Below, one piece after another: positions 41,999-51,056 of a stretch of 64,000 nt of DNA. The stretch covers positions 930,001 through 994,000 of the forward strand of contig NZ_CP039292.1 of NCBI RefSeq assembly GCF_004798665.1, read 5' to 3'. Numbering within the stretch: position 1 is the stretch's first letter; every line of letters begins with the position of its first letter. The notes beneath the pieces were generated by a model. That model did not search any database. It was not told where the DNA came from and saw only the letters and a list, made by a program, of their open reading frames with translations. The DNA comes from Actinomyces procaprae. Lineage in GTDB: Bacteria; Actinomycetota; Actinomycetes; Actinomycetales; Actinomycetaceae. The position numbers were made by a program, and so were the translations under genes.

Positions 41999-42874
41999 TC
42001 AGGCGAAGACGACGGTGCGATGGCCGTTGAGCAGCACCCGGTGCTCGGCGTGCCAGCGCACCGCCTGTGCCAGTACTCGGCGCTCGACGTCCTGGCCCTT
42101 GGCGCGCAGTGTCTCCACGGAGTCCTCGTGGCCGGCACGGGTGACGTCCTGCTCGATGATGGGGCCCTCATCCAGGTCGGGGGTGACGTAGTGGGCGGTC
42201 GCGCCGATCAGCTTCACGCCGCGCTCATGCGCCTGGCGGTAGGGGTTGGCACCCTTGAAACTGGGCAGGAAGGAGTGGTGGATGTTGATCACCCCGCCGT
42301 GCAGGCGCTCGCACAGGGCGGGGGAGAGGATCTGCATGTAGCGGGCCAGCACCACCAACTCAACGCTCAGGGAGTCAACCAGTTCCAGCAGCTGCGCCTC
42401 GGCGTCGGCCTTGGTCTCCTTGGTGACGGGGATGTGGTGGAAGGGGACACCGTAGAAGTCGGCCACGGGCCGCAGGTCCTCATGGTTGCCGACCACGCCG
42501 ACGACGTCGATCGGCAGGCCCTGGCTGCGGGCGCGGAAGAGCAGGTCGGTCAGGCAGTGGCCCTCCTTGGACACCATGATCAGGGTGCGCATGGGGCGGC
42601 CGACCTCGTCCAGTGACCAGGTCATGGAATAGTTGCGGGCGAGCTCTGCGAGGTCCTTCTCCAGCTCATCCCGGGCGACGGTGGTCATTACCTGTACGCG
42701 CATGAAGAACAGGCCGGAGACCTCGTCGCCGAACTGCTTGGACTCGGTGATATTGCCGCCGCGCCTGGCCAGCGCCCCGGAGACCGCATTGACGATCCCG
42801 GGGCGGTCGGGGCAGGACAGGGTCAGCACGAGGTGCTGCGCGTCGGCGGGTGCGGTGGGGGCGGGCGTGGTCAT
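41999..42874 (-). CDS. purU: Formyltetrahydrofolate deformylase
   Basis: PurU hydrolyses 10-formyl-THF to THF and formate, balancing one-carbon pools. The 291-aa protein has an N-terminal ACT domain (VLTLSCPDRPGIVNAVSGAL, residues 15-95) and a formyltransferase-like domain. Catalytic residues lie in VINIHHSFLPSFKGANPYRQA and GATAHYVTPDLDEGPIIEQD. It is monocistronic in the minus direction, ending at the shared terminator. The folate genes glyA and folD are 3 kb away. Confidence 0.95.
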   Translation of the reverse strand: MTTPAPTAPADAQHLVLTLSCPDRPGIVNAVSGALARRGGNITESKQFGDEVSGLFFMRVQVMTTVARDELEKDLAELARNYSMTWSLDEVGRPMRTLIMVSKEGHCLTDLLFRARSQGLPIDVVGVVGNHEDLRPVADFYGVPFHHIPVTKETKADAEAQLLELVDSLSVELVVLARYMQILSPALCERLHGGVINIHHSFLPSFKGANPYRQAHERGVKLIGATAHYVTPDLDEGPIIEQDVTRAGHEDSVETLRAKGQDVERRVLAQAVRWHAEHRVLLNGHRTVVFA

Positions 42875-42916
42875 GGCAGGAGGGTAGCCGACCGACCGGG
42901 GCTGGTCGGCTGGCGC

Positions 42917-43039
42917 TCATCCTTGGCGCGCCTTGAAACGCGGGTTCTTCTTATTGATGACGTAGGTGTGGCCACGACGGCGCACGACCTTGCTGCCCGG
43001 TTGCTTGGCGAGTGAGCGGATGGAGGCGCGGACCTTCAT
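42917..43039 (-). CDS. rpmJ: Zinc-independent 50S ribosomal protein L36 paralogue
   Basis: This 40-aa protein ([20 protein letters not shown] to [10 protein letters not shown]) is an L36 of the YkgO type. The canonical zinc-binding form has three cysteines and a histidine; here the cysteines are absent and an extra loop is present. GGAGA lies 6-7 nt before the ATG at 43039. It is the last gene of the C-minus ribosomal operon and would replace zinc-bound L36 when zinc is scarce. Confidence 0.93.
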   Translation of the reverse strand: MKVRASIRSLAKQPGSKVVRRRGHTYVINKKNPRFKARQG

Positions 43040-43069
43040 GATGTCTCCTTTAGTGGGTCTGTCGTGGTT

Positions 43070-43321
43070 TCAGCGGGTGCGTTTGCCGTAGCGCCGTTCG
43101 AACTTCTCCACCCGTCCGGCCGTATCCAGGATGCGGCCCTTCCCCGTCCAGAACGGGTGTGAGGCACTGGAGATTTCTACGTCGACCAGTGGGTAGGTGT
43201 TGCCGTCCTGCCATTGGATGGTGTGGGGCGACGTGATGGTGGAACGCGTGAGGAAGGCGAAGTCTGCGGCCTTATCGCGAAAGACAACGGGATGGTAGTC
43301 GGGGTGGATTCCTGGACGCAT
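43070..43321 (-). CDS. rpmE2: 50S ribosomal protein L31 type B (zinc-independent)
   Basis: This 83-aa protein ([53 protein letters not shown] in part) is the type B L31. It lacks the CxxC zinc motif of RpmE. It is 39 bp downstream of rpsN and 30 bp upstream of rpmJ on the same strand. Under zinc limitation it would displace zinc-containing L31, freeing zinc. Confidence 0.95.
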   Translation of the reverse strand: MRPGIHPDYHPVVFRDKAADFAFLTRSTITSPHTIQWQDGNTYPLVDVEISSASHPFWTGKGRILDTAGRVEKFERRYGKRTR

Positions 43322-43360
43322 GGAGCGACTCCTGAAGTCTAGAGATTGTCGATGAGGGAG

Positions 43361-43666
43361 CTACCAAGAGGCCTTGGTAATGCCGGGCAGCTCGCCCCGC
43401 AGGGCCATCTCCCGGAAGCGGACGCGTGAGATGCCCGCCTTGCGGACGAACCCGCGGGGACGTCCGTCCCCCACATCGCGGTTGCGCAGGCGGGTGGGGG
43501 AGGCATCGCGGGGCAGCGCGTGCAGAGCGGCCATGGCGGCTTGGCGTTCCTCGACGGAGAGCGCCGGGTTGACACTGTCGCGCTTCAGCTCGGCGCGTCG
43601 TTCGGCGTAGCGGGCCACGATCCGGCGGCGACGCGCGTCGGCGGCTAGTTTGGACTTCTTGGCCAT
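43361..43666 (-). CDS. rpsN: 30S ribosomal protein S14, long zinc-independent form
   Basis: This 101-aa S14 is the long (C-minus) form. It begins [20 protein letters not shown] and has [20 protein letters not shown] where the zinc form has CxxC pairs. The C-terminal [20 protein letters not shown] is standard for S14. Its ATG shares one base with the rpmG stop, so the two are translationally coupled. Confidence 0.95.
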   Translation of the reverse strand: MAKKSKLAADARRRRIVARYAERRAELKRDSVNPALSVEERQAAMAALHALPRDASPTRLRNRDVGDGRPRGFVRKAGISRVRFREMALRGELPGITKASW

Positions 43667-43836
43667 CAGCGCGACTCCTTGAACTCGACATGGCGGCGTG
43701 CAACCGGGTCGTACTTGCGTCGGACCAGGCGGTCGGGGGTGTTGCGGCGGTTCTTACGGGTGACGTACGTGTATCCGGTACCGGCGGTGGAAACCAGTTT
43801 GACGACCGGACGCAGATCCTTATTGTGTGCAGCCAT
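43666..43836 (-). CDS. rpmG: 50S ribosomal protein L33, zinc-independent form
   Basis: This 56-aa L33 ([52 protein letters not shown]) lacks the two CxxC motifs of the zinc-binding form. I chose the ATG at 43836, which abuts the end of rpmB; the longer upstream frame is a shadow of rpmB. Confidence 0.95.
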   Translation of the reverse strand: MAAHNKDLRPVVKLVSTAGTGYTYVTRKNRRNTPDRLVRRKYDPVARRHVEFKESR

Positions 43837-44072
43837 CAGACTCGCTCCCCTCGGGCGCGCATCTGCGCGACCGCAACGTCGATACCCACTCGGTCGATGA
43901 TCTTGATGCCCTTGGCGCTGACCCTGAGCTTGACCGTGCGTCCCAGGGACGGTACCCAGTAGCGCTTGGTCTGCAGGTTGGGCAGCCACCGCCGCTTGGT
44001 GCGGCGATGAGAGTGTGAGATTGAGTACCCGGTGACCGGACGGGCGCCGGTGACTTGGCAGTAGCGGCTCAT
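43836..44072 (-). CDS. rpmB: 50S ribosomal protein L28, zinc-independent form
   Basis: This 78-aa L28 begins [15 protein letters not shown] instead of the CxxCGK of the zinc form, then has the family core [21 protein letters not shown] and ends [13 protein letters not shown]. It is the first gene of the five-gene C-minus operon, whose promoter must lie in the 49-bp gap to the divergent CobW-domain gene, over a Zur-like palindrome. The ATG at 44072 lies just before that gap. Confidence 0.95.
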   Translation of the reverse strand: MSRYCQVTGARPVTGYSISHSHRRTKRRWLPNLQTKRYWVPSLGRTVKLRVSAKGIKIIDRVGIDVAVAQMRARGERV

Positions 44073-44084
44073 GGGAGCCATGAT

Positions 44085-44101
44085 ATGCGAACGATTCTCA
44101 T
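44085..44101. promoter_or_regulatory. Zur-like operator between rpmB and the CobW-domain gene
   Basis: ATGCGAACGATTCTCAT (17 bp) is a palindrome with arms ATG-GAA and TTC-CAT matching at 13 of 17 positions. It resembles actinobacterial Zur boxes (TGAAAATGATTTTCA class). It is centred in the 49-bp gap between the divergent start codons at 44072 and 44122, so one repressor dimer could shut both promoters when zinc is plentiful. Confidence 0.72.
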
Positions 44102-44121
44102 TACCGTCAACTGGAGGTGCC

Positions 44122-45282
44122 GTGCACTGCCTCACCCTCATCAGCGCCGTCGATCCCATGCTGCTGGACCTGACCGCACTCAGCCTCTACGGCGAGAGAG
44201 CGCTGATCCTGCAAGCGACTCTGCTCCCCGAGTACGCTGAGCACGGCGCCATTCGCCTGACGGCGGCGTCGGCACTGGATGCCGGCCTGGCCCCCGCCTT
44301 CGGGGCGTCGTCCACTCTTGATGTACCCAGGCCGACCGAATGCTGGACCTGCTCGCTGCGCGAGGTGCTGGTCGCCGTCGCCGAGGATCGTGCACGCCTG
44401 GAGCCGGACGGCGCCACTGTGGTACTGCTGCCGGTGGGCGTGGAACTGGTCCACCTGGTTCCTGGTCTTGCCGAGGAACTCGCCTCGGTCTCTGGGGCTT
44501 GCCTGGCCGGCATCGCGCATGTCATTGACGCCGATTCCGCGGCGGAGGATCTGCTGGAACATCGACCGCTGTCGGCGTTGGCCGGACAGGCGTACGCCGA
44601 CGACGCGCGATGTGCGGGGGAGATCCACATGGTCGCCATTGGGTATGCGGATGTGGTGATTGTGCTGGGTGAGGATCCGGTTGGTCGGGACCTGGTGGAG
44701 CATCTGCGCCCGCATGACACCCTGCTGCTGCCGGGCATGGATGCTCCGCTGCTGCCGGAGCTGCTGAGCGTGCGGCACGATGTCGACTCCGCGCTGGCCC
44801 GTGTTCATCCCGCCACCACCAGGGCGTGGGGCGGGCCCGACGAGCACGGGGTGCGCACCCTGGATCTGTCCTCCGACCTGCCCTTCCACCCCGGGCGGCT
44901 GCGCGAATTCGTGGCGGATCTGGCCGGAAACGGGCTGCTGGCCCGCGGCTGCTTCTGGCTTCCCAGTCGTCCCGGGCGCGTGTGCACCTGGGAGGTGGCC
45001 GGTGGAGTGGTGAGTGTGGGAGACGCCGGGCCCTGGGATGCCGTGCCGCGCGCGGAGGTCGCGGAGGTGAACGAACTGGCCGTTGCGTCGACCGGGTGGT
45101 CCCGAGGCGACGTAGACGGGCCACGATGCCACTTGGTTGTCACGGGAGTGGCGGACGAAACGCAATGCGCGCGGGTGGCCGATGCATTTCATCGGATTCT
45201 GTTACGTCCTGATGAGATGGGTGAGGCACTGGCCTGGGCGGGCGCACCGGATGGTCTGGAGGACTGGTTCGGGCAGGAGTGA
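44122..45282 (+). CDS. CobW C-terminal domain protein, zinc-responsive (Rv0106/Mrf-like)
   Basis: This 386-aa protein resembles COG0523 proteins at its C-terminus but lacks the N-terminal P-loop: where GxxxxGKT is expected the sequence reads [21 protein letters not shown] CxxC motif remains in [17 protein letters not shown]. In mycobacteria a similar CobW-domain gene is divergent from the zinc-free rpmB, and one such protein (Mrf) recruits a hibernation factor to zinc-starved ribosomes. I chose the GTG at 44122 because GGAGG lies 4 nt upstream; the frame is open to 44071, overlapping rpmB. A role in ribosome remodelling or zinc delivery is inferred. Confidence 0.82.
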   Translation: MHCLTLISAVDPMLLDLTALSLYGERALILQATLLPEYAEHGAIRLTAASALDAGLAPAFGASSTLDVPRPTECWTCSLREVLVAVAEDRARLEPDGATVVLLPVGVELVHLVPGLAEELASVSGACLAGIAHVIDADSAAEDLLEHRPLSALAGQAYADDARCAGEIHMVAIGYADVVIVLGEDPVGRDLVEHLRPHDTLLLPGMDAPLLPELLSVRHDVDSALARVHPATTRAWGGPDEHGVRTLDLSSDLPFHPGRLREFVADLAGNGLLARGCFWLPSRPGRVCTWEVAGGVVSVGDAGPWDAVPRAEVAEVNELAVASTGWSRGDVDGPRCHLVVTGVADETQCARVADAFHRILLRPDEMGEALAWAGAPDGLEDWFGQE

Positions 45283-45322
45283 CTTTGGGGAATAGACGTA
45301 GTCATGCGGCGGAGTCATGCCT

Positions 45323-45342
45323 GTCAGGTGGTGTCACCTGAC
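45323..45342. terminator. Small hairpin after the CobW-domain gene
   Basis: GTCAGGTG (45323-45330), loop GTGT and CACCTGAC (45335-45342) make a perfect 8-bp hairpin 40 bp after the stop codon. There is no T-tract, so termination is plausible rather than certain. Confidence 0.5.
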
Positions 45343-45415
45343 GACTCGGCGCTCGCGGCCAAGCGCGTCGGCTGTTGCTGCCTGGCCCCGACGCGCCGTC
45401 GGCGCTAGCATGGGG

Positions 45416-45540
45416 CCGTCGTCGTGACTGGCGAAAAGGTGGTCACCACCGGGGAGCGGCGGCACGTCACGGGTCCGCCCGCACCCTGCGGTGGCTCCGG
45501 GACGCAGCAACGGAGAACCTGGTCGCCCGCCTGGGCCGAG
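45416..45540 (+). ncRNA. ZTP (pfl motif) riboswitch upstream of glyA-folD
   Basis: The conserved core pieces are in order: TGACTGGCG (45425-45433), CCACCGGGGAGCG (45446-45458), a variable hairpin region (45459-45520) and CGCCCGCCTGGGC (45525-45537). These match the pfl/ZTP aptamer, which senses the purine intermediates ZMP and ZTP when 10-formyl-THF is short. It typically precedes glyA, folD and purine genes, exactly as here. A -10-like TAGCAT (45406-45411) places transcription start at about 45418. The glyA ribosome site AGGAG (45578-45582) lies 38 nt beyond. With the hairpin at 45323 this accounts for the 304-bp gap. Confidence 0.9.
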
Positions 45541-45586
45541 GTCGACGCCAACGCGCGGCCCGCGCCGCGCACACATCAGGAGAACC

Positions 45587-46906
45587 ATGACCGACTCCGC
45601 GGCCACCGCCCGCACCGCCCTCAACAACCAGCCCCTGGCCGACCTCGACCCGGAGATCGCCAAGGTCCTCGACGACGAGCTTGCTCGCCAGCGCGGCACC
45701 CTGGAGATGATCGCCTCGGAGAACTTCGTGCCGCGCGCCGTCCTCCAGGCACAGGGGAGCGTGCTGACCAACAAGTACGCCGAGGGCTACCCCGGGCGCC
45801 GCTACTACGGCGGCTGCGAGGTGGTCGACGTCGCCGAATCCCTGGCCATCGAACGCGCCAAGACCGTCTTCAACGCCGAGTGGGCCAACGTCCAGCCGCA
45901 CTCCGGCGCCCAGGCCAACGCCGCCGTCCTGCACGCCCTGGCCAACGGCGGCGACACCATCCTCGGCCTGTCGCTCGCCCACGGCGGTCACCTCACGCAC
46001 GGCATGAAGATCAACTTCTCCGGCAAGAACTACCACGCCACCGCCTACGGCGTGGATGAGACCACGCACCGCATCGAGATGGAGCAGGTGCGCCAGGCCG
46101 CCCTGCGCGAGCGCCCCCGCGTGATCATCGCCGGCTGGTCCGCCTACCCCCGACACCTGGACTTCGAGGCCTTCCGCTCCATCGCCGACGAGGTCGGTGC
46201 CGCCCTGTGGACCGACATGGCCCACTTCGCCGGGCTGGTCGCCGCCGACCTGCACCCCTCCCCGCTGCCGTGGTCCGACGTCGTGTCCACCACCGTCCAC
46301 AAGACCCTCGGCGGCCCCCGCTCCGGCATGCTGCTGACCAACCGCGCCGAGCAGTGGGGCAAGAAGCTCAACTCCGCCGTCTTCCCCGGTCAGCAGGGCG
46401 GCCCGCTTATGCACGTGATCGCCGCCAAGGCCGTCGCCATGAAGATCGCCGGCACCGACGAGTTCAAGGACCGGCAGGCCCGCACCCTCCAGGGCGCCTC
46501 CATCCTCGCCCAGCGCCTGCTCGCCGACGACGTCGCCGCCGCCGGCATCAAGCTGGTCACCGGCGGCACCGACGTCCACCTGGTGCTGGTGGACCTGCGT
46601 GACTCCGCCCTGGACGGCCAGCAGGCGGAGGACCTGCTGCACGACGCCGGCATCACCGTCAACCGCAACGCCGTCCCCTTCGACCCGCGCCCGCCGCGCG
46701 TCACCTCCGGCCTGCGCATCGGTACCCCGGCTCTGGCCACCCGCGGCTTTGGGGCCGCCGAGTTCACCGAGGTCGCCGAGATCATCGCAACCGCCCTGGC
46801 GGCTGGTGCGGCCGGCAACGCCGACGACCACCTGCTCGCCTCCCTGCGCGGACGCGTGCAGGCGCTCACCGACGCCTTCCCGCTCTACCCGGGGCTGGCC
46901 CAGTGA
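45587..46906 (+). CDS. glyA: Serine hydroxymethyltransferase
   Basis: GlyA converts serine and THF to glycine and 5,10-methylene-THF using PLP. The 439-aa protein has the family features [41 protein letters not shown] and the PLP lysine in [19 protein letters not shown] lies 4-5 nt before the ATG at 45587, which fixes the start inside a longer open frame. Expression is probably controlled by the ZTP riboswitch upstream. It overlaps folD by 4 bp (GTGA), so both enzymes of the methylene-THF step are co-translated. Confidence 0.97.
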   Translation: MTDSAATARTALNNQPLADLDPEIAKVLDDELARQRGTLEMIASENFVPRAVLQAQGSVLTNKYAEGYPGRRYYGGCEVVDVAESLAIERAKTVFNAEWANVQPHSGAQANAAVLHALANGGDTILGLSLAHGGHLTHGMKINFSGKNYHATAYGVDETTHRIEMEQVRQAALRERPRVIIAGWSAYPRHLDFEAFRSIADEVGAALWTDMAHFAGLVAADLHPSPLPWSDVVSTTVHKTLGGPRSGMLLTNRAEQWGKKLNSAVFPGQQGGPLMHVIAAKAVAMKIAGTDEFKDRQARTLQGASILAQRLLADDVAAAGIKLVTGGTDVHLVLVDLRDSALDGQQAEDLLHDAGITVNRNAVPFDPRPPRVTSGLRIGTPALATRGFGAAEFTEVAEIIATALAAGAAGNADDHLLASLRGRVQALTDAFPLYPGLAQ

Positions 46907-47808
46907 GGGCCCCCTGGGAGGGCGCCGCCCGAGTCCTGGACGGTAAGGCCACCGCAGCGGCGCTCAAGGCCGAACTGGCCCAGCGCGTGGCCGTGCTGCG
47001 TGAGCGCGGCATCACCCCGGGTCTGGGCACGGTGCTGGTCGGAGAGGACCCCGGCAGCGTCAAGTACGTGGCCGGCAAGCACGCCGACTGCGCCGAGGTG
47101 GGCATCGAGTCCATCCGCGTGGACCTTCCCGCCACAGCCACGCAGGCCGAGATCGAGACGGCCATCGACCGTCTCAACGCCGACCCCGCCTGCACCGGCT
47201 ACATCGTCCAGCTGCCGCTGCCCGCCGGCATCGACACCAACGCCATCCTGGAACGCGTCGCCCCCGACAAGGACGCCGACGGCCTGCACCCCACGAACCT
47301 CGGCCGCCTGGTGCTGCGCGGCACCGGTCCGATCACCTCGCCGCTGCCGTGCACGCCGCGCGCCTGCATCGAGCTGATCACCCGCCACGGCATCGACCTG
47401 GCCGGCAAGAACGTGTGCGTCGTCGGCCGTGGCGTCACCGTGGGCCGCTCCATCGGCCTGCTGCTGATGCGCAAGGATGTCAACGCCACCGTGGACGTCT
47501 GCCACACCGGCACCCGCGACCTGGCCGCGCATGTGCGCCGCGCCGACGTCGTCATCGCCGCCGCCGGCTCGGCCGGCATCGTCACGGCCGACATGGTCGC
47601 GCCCGGGGCGGTAGTCCTGGACGTGGGTGTCTCCCGCGTCGTCAACCCGGAGACCGGCAAGGGGCGGATCATGGGCGACGTCGCCGACGGCGTCGACCAG
47701 GTCGCCGCCTGGCTGTCCCCGAACCCGGGGGGAGTCGGCCCGATGACGCGCGCCCTACTGCTGGCCAACGTCGTCGAGATCGCCGAACGCAACGCAGCCG
47801 ACTCATAG
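46903..47808 (+). CDS. folD: Methylenetetrahydrofolate dehydrogenase/cyclohydrolase
   Basis: FolD oxidises 5,10-methylene-THF to 10-formyl-THF through methenyl-THF, using NADP. The 301-aa protein starts with GTG overlapping glyA. It shows the catalytic region [17 protein letters not shown] (Tyr and Lys), [12 protein letters not shown], the [13 protein letters not shown] stretch and the Rossmann motif [19 protein letters not shown]-terminal [13 protein letters not shown] closes the family signature. It supplies formyl-THF for purine synthesis, which fits control by a ZMP/ZTP sensor. Confidence 0.97.
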   Translation: MRAPWEGAARVLDGKATAAALKAELAQRVAVLRERGITPGLGTVLVGEDPGSVKYVAGKHADCAEVGIESIRVDLPATATQAEIETAIDRLNADPACTGYIVQLPLPAGIDTNAILERVAPDKDADGLHPTNLGRLVLRGTGPITSPLPCTPRACIELITRHGIDLAGKNVCVVGRGVTVGRSIGLLLMRKDVNATVDVCHTGTRDLAAHVRRADVVIAAAGSAGIVTADMVAPGAVVLDVGVSRVVNPETGKGRIMGDVADGVDQVAAWLSPNPGGVGPMTRALLLANVVEIAERNAADS

Positions 47809-47910
47809 GCGCTGGGCCCTGGAGCAGCGGTTCTGGGCTGCGTCACCTGGTTGTGGCTCCCGCTGTGACACGTCTCGGATGAGCTAGGCGCGCTTCACGG
47901 GGCTATCCGG

Positions 47911-48045
47911 CTGACGGTTCGTACCTTTGCCTCGACGCTTCGTACTTCGGCCTGACGGTTCGTACCCGTAGGTGCCGAACCGTCGTAAGCAGGTACGAAT
48001 CGTCGACCAGAAGGTACGAACCGTCGGCCTTGGTGCCGAACCGTC
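47911..48045. repeat. Phased palindromic repeat element, copy 1
   Basis: This 135-bp intergenic element contains seven copies of a 13-bp word. Three are forward (GACGGTTCGTACC class, starting 47913, 47934, 47954) and four inverted (GGTACGAACCGTC class, ending 47984, 48004, 48025, 48045). Neighbouring sites are 20-21 bp apart, two helical turns. The halves can also pair into a long stem. It matches 49408-49542 at 132 of 135 positions. The rest of 47809-48275 shows no gene beyond alternative starts of the DUF559-type gene. Confidence 0.92.
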
Positions 48046-48275
48046 GTCGGGCTGCATGGCCCGGGAATATAGGCGGCGCACGGCGTACCGGCCCACCGAC
48101 GTCCACAGGTGTGGTTGGTGCGCCCCTCATTCAAAAACTTGTGAACGGTCAGATGCGGCACGGCGCCGACATCCTCCATGCTGTAGCCATGACCGGTCAT
48201 GTCTCCTCTGTGCTCCCAGCTGTCGTATCCACCGCCGGATGTCTTGGCACCGTTCCTGAAACTGCCGTACCCATC

Positions 48276-49259
48276 ATGCGTGGACAGATTCTCCTGCCGC
48301 AGGCCTCCGCCAGGCACTGGGACCAAAAACGCGAAGTGACCCTGGCCAGGGCCGTCGCCGCGCTGCGTGCCGGCGCCGGTACGATCGCCATCGCATACGA
48401 GGCCGCAGTACTCATTCACGGGGGATCACTGCGCAGATTCGAGCCCGATGTTGATGTCCTGCTGTCGTATAGGCCACGTGTGTCCGCCACCGCGCTTCCG
48501 CAGGTGATCTACGGTGGAAGACTTGCGCGGCGGGTCCCCAGGGGCGAGCGTATCCCGCTGGAACGTGCGGAACGGTTGGGGCGACGGGTGCGACTACGCC
48601 GTCACTACCGCGAAGACCTCCGCGAGCACGACATTGTCACCATCAACGGGGTGCCGGTGACTTCGCTCGCCCGTACGTTGACCGATTGTCTGCTCGACCT
48701 ACCTCCCGCAGATGCGCTGGTGGCAGGCGACTCGCTGCTACGAGTCCACTGCCGCCCAGACCGTTGGCGCAGTCGAGACACCAACGCGCTGTGGCAGGAG
48801 CTGGTTGCCGACGTCGAAGGGCGGCTCAGTTCTTACCGCCACCGCAACGGGCGGGTACGCGCACAGAGTTTGCTCAAGCTGCTGTCCCCCTGGGCGGAGT
48901 CTCCGGGCGAAAGCGAGCTGCGCAGAATTCTCCTGGGGGCCGGCTTTCCAATGCCGGACCTTCAGCACCGGGTAGTCGCTGAGAACAATGAGTACTTCCT
49001 GGATCTGGCCTGGCCGGAGATCATGCTCGACGTCGAGTTTGACGGCGCCCTGAAGTATGCGGGAGATGACGTAGTGTTCCAGGAGGGAATCCGGCAGGAC
49101 CGGCTCAAGCGCAGCGGCTGGAGGGTCGTGCGGTTCAAGACGCCGGCACTGCGAGAACCAGACCGTATTGTCCGCGAGGTGCTTGATGCCTCTCCTGAGG
49201 GAAGAACGTGGGTGTTGCGGCCGCGGGCCTGGATGAACGCGATGAGCCCGTTGCCGTGA
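48276..49259 (+). CDS. AbiEi-like/DUF559-type protein with Vsr-like nuclease fold
   Basis: This protein (327 aa from the ATG at 48276) has an N-terminal region typical of actinobacterial AbiEi-antitoxin-like proteins: a stretch like AVAALRAGAGTIAIAYEAAVLIHG, then DVDVLLSYRPR, then INGVPVTSLARTLTDCLLDL. The C-terminal domain has the DUF559/Vsr endonuclease-like pattern: GESELRRILLGAGFPMPDLQ, YFLDLAWPEIMLDVEFDG and RLKRSGWRVVRFK. No toxin partner is adjacent. In-frame starts at 48141, 48153 and 48189 are possible; none has a ribosome site. It is flanked on both sides by the 135-bp phased repeat. Confidence 0.75.
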   Translation: MRGQILLPQASARHWDQKREVTLARAVAALRAGAGTIAIAYEAAVLIHGGSLRRFEPDVDVLLSYRPRVSATALPQVIYGGRLARRVPRGERIPLERAERLGRRVRLRRHYREDLREHDIVTINGVPVTSLARTLTDCLLDLPPADALVAGDSLLRVHCRPDRWRSRDTNALWQELVADVEGRLSSYRHRNGRVRAQSLLKLLSPWAESPGESELRRILLGAGFPMPDLQHRVVAENNEYFLDLAWPEIMLDVEFDGALKYAGDDVVFQEGIRQDRLKRSGWRVVRFKTPALREPDRIVREVLDASPEGRTWVLRPRAWMNAMSPLP

Positions 49260-49407
49260 GTCGCACCCGTCTGCGGCGAGGGCGTTACGCCTCGGCGAGA
49301 TTGCTTTGCGTGACGTCAGCAAGGCGATCGGCGGGCCCGGGTTCTTATGGGTGCCTGTTTTGAGGTGTTGGCTGTGCCGTGAGTCGACGGTCAACATCCG
49401 TGCGAGT

Positions 49408-49542
49408 CTGACGGTTCGTACCTTTGCCTCGACGCTTCGTACTTCGGCCTGGCGGTTCGTACCCGTAGGTGCCGAACCGTCGTAAGCAGGTACGAATCGT
49501 CGACCAGAAGGTACGAACCGTCGGCCTTGGTGCCGAATTGTC
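49408..49542. repeat. Phased palindromic repeat element, copy 2
   Basis: This is the same 135-bp element and orientation as 47911-48045, offset by 1497 bp, with three substitutions (one in the third forward site, two in the last inverted site, now GAATTGTC). It lies between the convergent ends of the DUF559-type gene and xthA; the rest of 49260-49568 shows no gene. Confidence 0.92.
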
Positions 49543-49568
49543 GCCTGGGCTGGCAGCGACGAACCGCC

Positions 49569-50453
49569 TCAGAGGTCGTAGTCGACCACCAGTGGAGCGT
49601 GATCGGACCAGCGCTCGGCGTAGCTGGCGGCCCGGTCCACGGTGAAGGCACGGGCGCGCTCCGCCAGGATTGGCGTAGCCACCTGGTAGTCGATGCGCCA
49701 GCCGGCGTCGTTGTCGAACGCCTTACCGCGCTGGGACCACCAGGTGTAGGGGCCCTGCGCATCGGGCGCAAGGCTGCGTGCCACATCCACCCAGCCGGCG
49801 CCGAACCAGCGCTCCAGATACGCGATCTCCTCATCCAGTACGCCGGCTGACTTGTTGTGGTTGGGGCGCCAGTTCTTGATGTCCCGCTCGGAGCGGACAA
49901 TGTTGAGGTCACCGGCCATGAGCACCTGCGGCCCGCCTGCCTCGGCGGCCGCCAGCAGTGATGCCATCCGGAGATCCACCAGGTCGAGGTGGGCGTACTT
50001 CTGGTCCATCTTGATGGTGCCCACCTGGCCGGAGTGGAAGTAGGCGGACACCACGGTCAGGGCTGTCTGCCTAGTCGTCGGCACAGTGACAGTCGGATCG
50101 GCGCCGGCCGGACCGGGGCCGGCCGTCCCGGTGCTAGTCAGCAGGTCGACTTCGAGCCAGCGGCCGGAGTCCACATCCGGCTCCTCGCTTCCGGGCGCGC
50201 TGACACCTCGCCGCGCCGCGCCCACCTCAACCGGGGCGCCCTCACGCACCGCGACGGCGACGCCGGCCCGTCCCTTGACCCGACAGGGCCAGATCACCGA
50301 CTCGTACCCCGGCAGGAGCGCGGCCGCAGTGGTCTCATCCGCGCGCACCTCCTGCAGCAAGAGCACGTCGGGGGCGCAGGCCTCCAGCCAGGAGGCCATC
50401 TGCTTGCGGGCGGCGGCACGAATGCCGTTTACGTTGACGGTGGCTACGCGCAT
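49569..50453 (-). CDS. xthA: Exodeoxyribonuclease III / AP endonuclease
   Basis: XthA repairs abasic sites and degrades DNA 3' ends. The 294-aa protein has the endonuclease/exonuclease/phosphatase fold motifs RVATVNVNGIRAA (Asn), LLLQEVRADE (metal-binding Glu), MAGDLNIVRSERDIKNW (Asp/Asn), WRIDYQVATP and the catalytic WSDHAPLVVDY. An Ala/Gly/Pro-rich insertion of about 20 residues near 110-125 is unusual. It starts at the ATG at 50453 and is convergent with the DUF559-type gene. Confidence 0.95.
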   Translation of the reverse strand: MRVATVNVNGIRAAARKQMASWLEACAPDVLLLQEVRADETTAAALLPGYESVIWPCRVKGRAGVAVAVREGAPVEVGAARRGVSAPGSEEPDVDSGRWLEVDLLTSTGTAGPGPAGADPTVTVPTTRQTALTVVSAYFHSGQVGTIKMDQKYAHLDLVDLRMASLLAAAEAGGPQVLMAGDLNIVRSERDIKNWRPNHNKSAGVLDEEIAYLERWFGAGWVDVARSLAPDAQGPYTWWSQRGKAFDNDAGWRIDYQVATPILAERARAFTVDRAASYAERWSDHAPLVVDYDL

Positions 50454-50648
50454 GGGGACCGAGTGTACGTGTGAGCCCGCCCGGCCACGAGCCCCGAGTA
50501 GGTCAGCCGGTCGCTGGATTCGGCAGCGCCGCGCGTACTGACCGCGGCGTGTGATTCGCGGCGGTCGCGGCGCAGCGCCGGGGAGGGTCTGCTGGCGGGA
50601 CCCGTGATGCCCCTGTCAGATGCTGTGTTTTCCTGCGACAATGGCTGC

Positions 50649-51032
50649 ATGGAGCGCAGGTTCTTCGACGTCTTCCGGCGTCCGGCGGGCAAGCCCGATG
50701 TCGCCGCCGAGACCGCGGACAGCAGTAATGAAGCGGGCGCCCCCGAGGTCGGCCGCCGGCGCACCATCCACGCGATCGTCTCCGGGCGGGTACAAGGCGT
50801 CGGCTTCCGCTGGTCCTGCATGGAGGAGGGGGAGCGACTCGGGCTGGTCGGTGAGGTGCGCAACCTCGACGACGGCGACGTGGAGGTCCTCGCCCAGGGC
50901 CCGGCCGACGACGTCGCCCGCATGATCGCCTGGCTCTACCACGGCCCGCGCTGGGCGAACGTCGCCTCCGTGCACGTAACCGACATGAAGCCCGGCAGCC
51001 TGCGCCACCGCGCCTTCATCATGGGCAACTGA
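50649..51032 (+). CDS. acyP: Acylphosphatase
   Basis: This enzyme hydrolyses carboxyl-phosphate bonds of acylphosphates. The protein (127 aa from the ATG at 50649) has an unusual N-terminal extension of about 35 residues. The classic domain follows: HAIVSGRVQGVGFRWSCMEE carries the catalytic arginine, and GEVRNLDDGDVEVLAQGP the catalytic asparagine. It is monocistronic and ends 24 bp before a strong hairpin. Confidence 0.92.
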   Translation: MERRFFDVFRRPAGKPDVAAETADSSNEAGAPEVGRRRTIHAIVSGRVQGVGFRWSCMEEGERLGLVGEVRNLDDGDVEVLAQGPADDVARMIAWLYHGPRWANVASVHVTDMKPGSLRHRAFIMGN

Positions 51033-51056
51033 CATCCCACGACCTTGGGGCGCACC

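Noticed and set aside
47911..48045. CRISPR-like array
   Set aside because: Repeats are only 13 bp, occur in both orientations with 7-8-bp spacers, and the spacers are the same in the second copy; no cas genes are present.
47884..48096. Open frame through the 135-bp repeat (GTKADGSYLL...)
   Set aside because: The apparent protein repeat follows from the palindromic DNA repeat, there is no ribosome site, and the second copy sits in an unrelated longer frame.
48189..49259. DUF559/AbiEi-like gene as part of a toxin-antitoxin pair
   Set aside because: No toxin-like partner lies next to it; only intergenic repeats and folD/xthA are adjacent.
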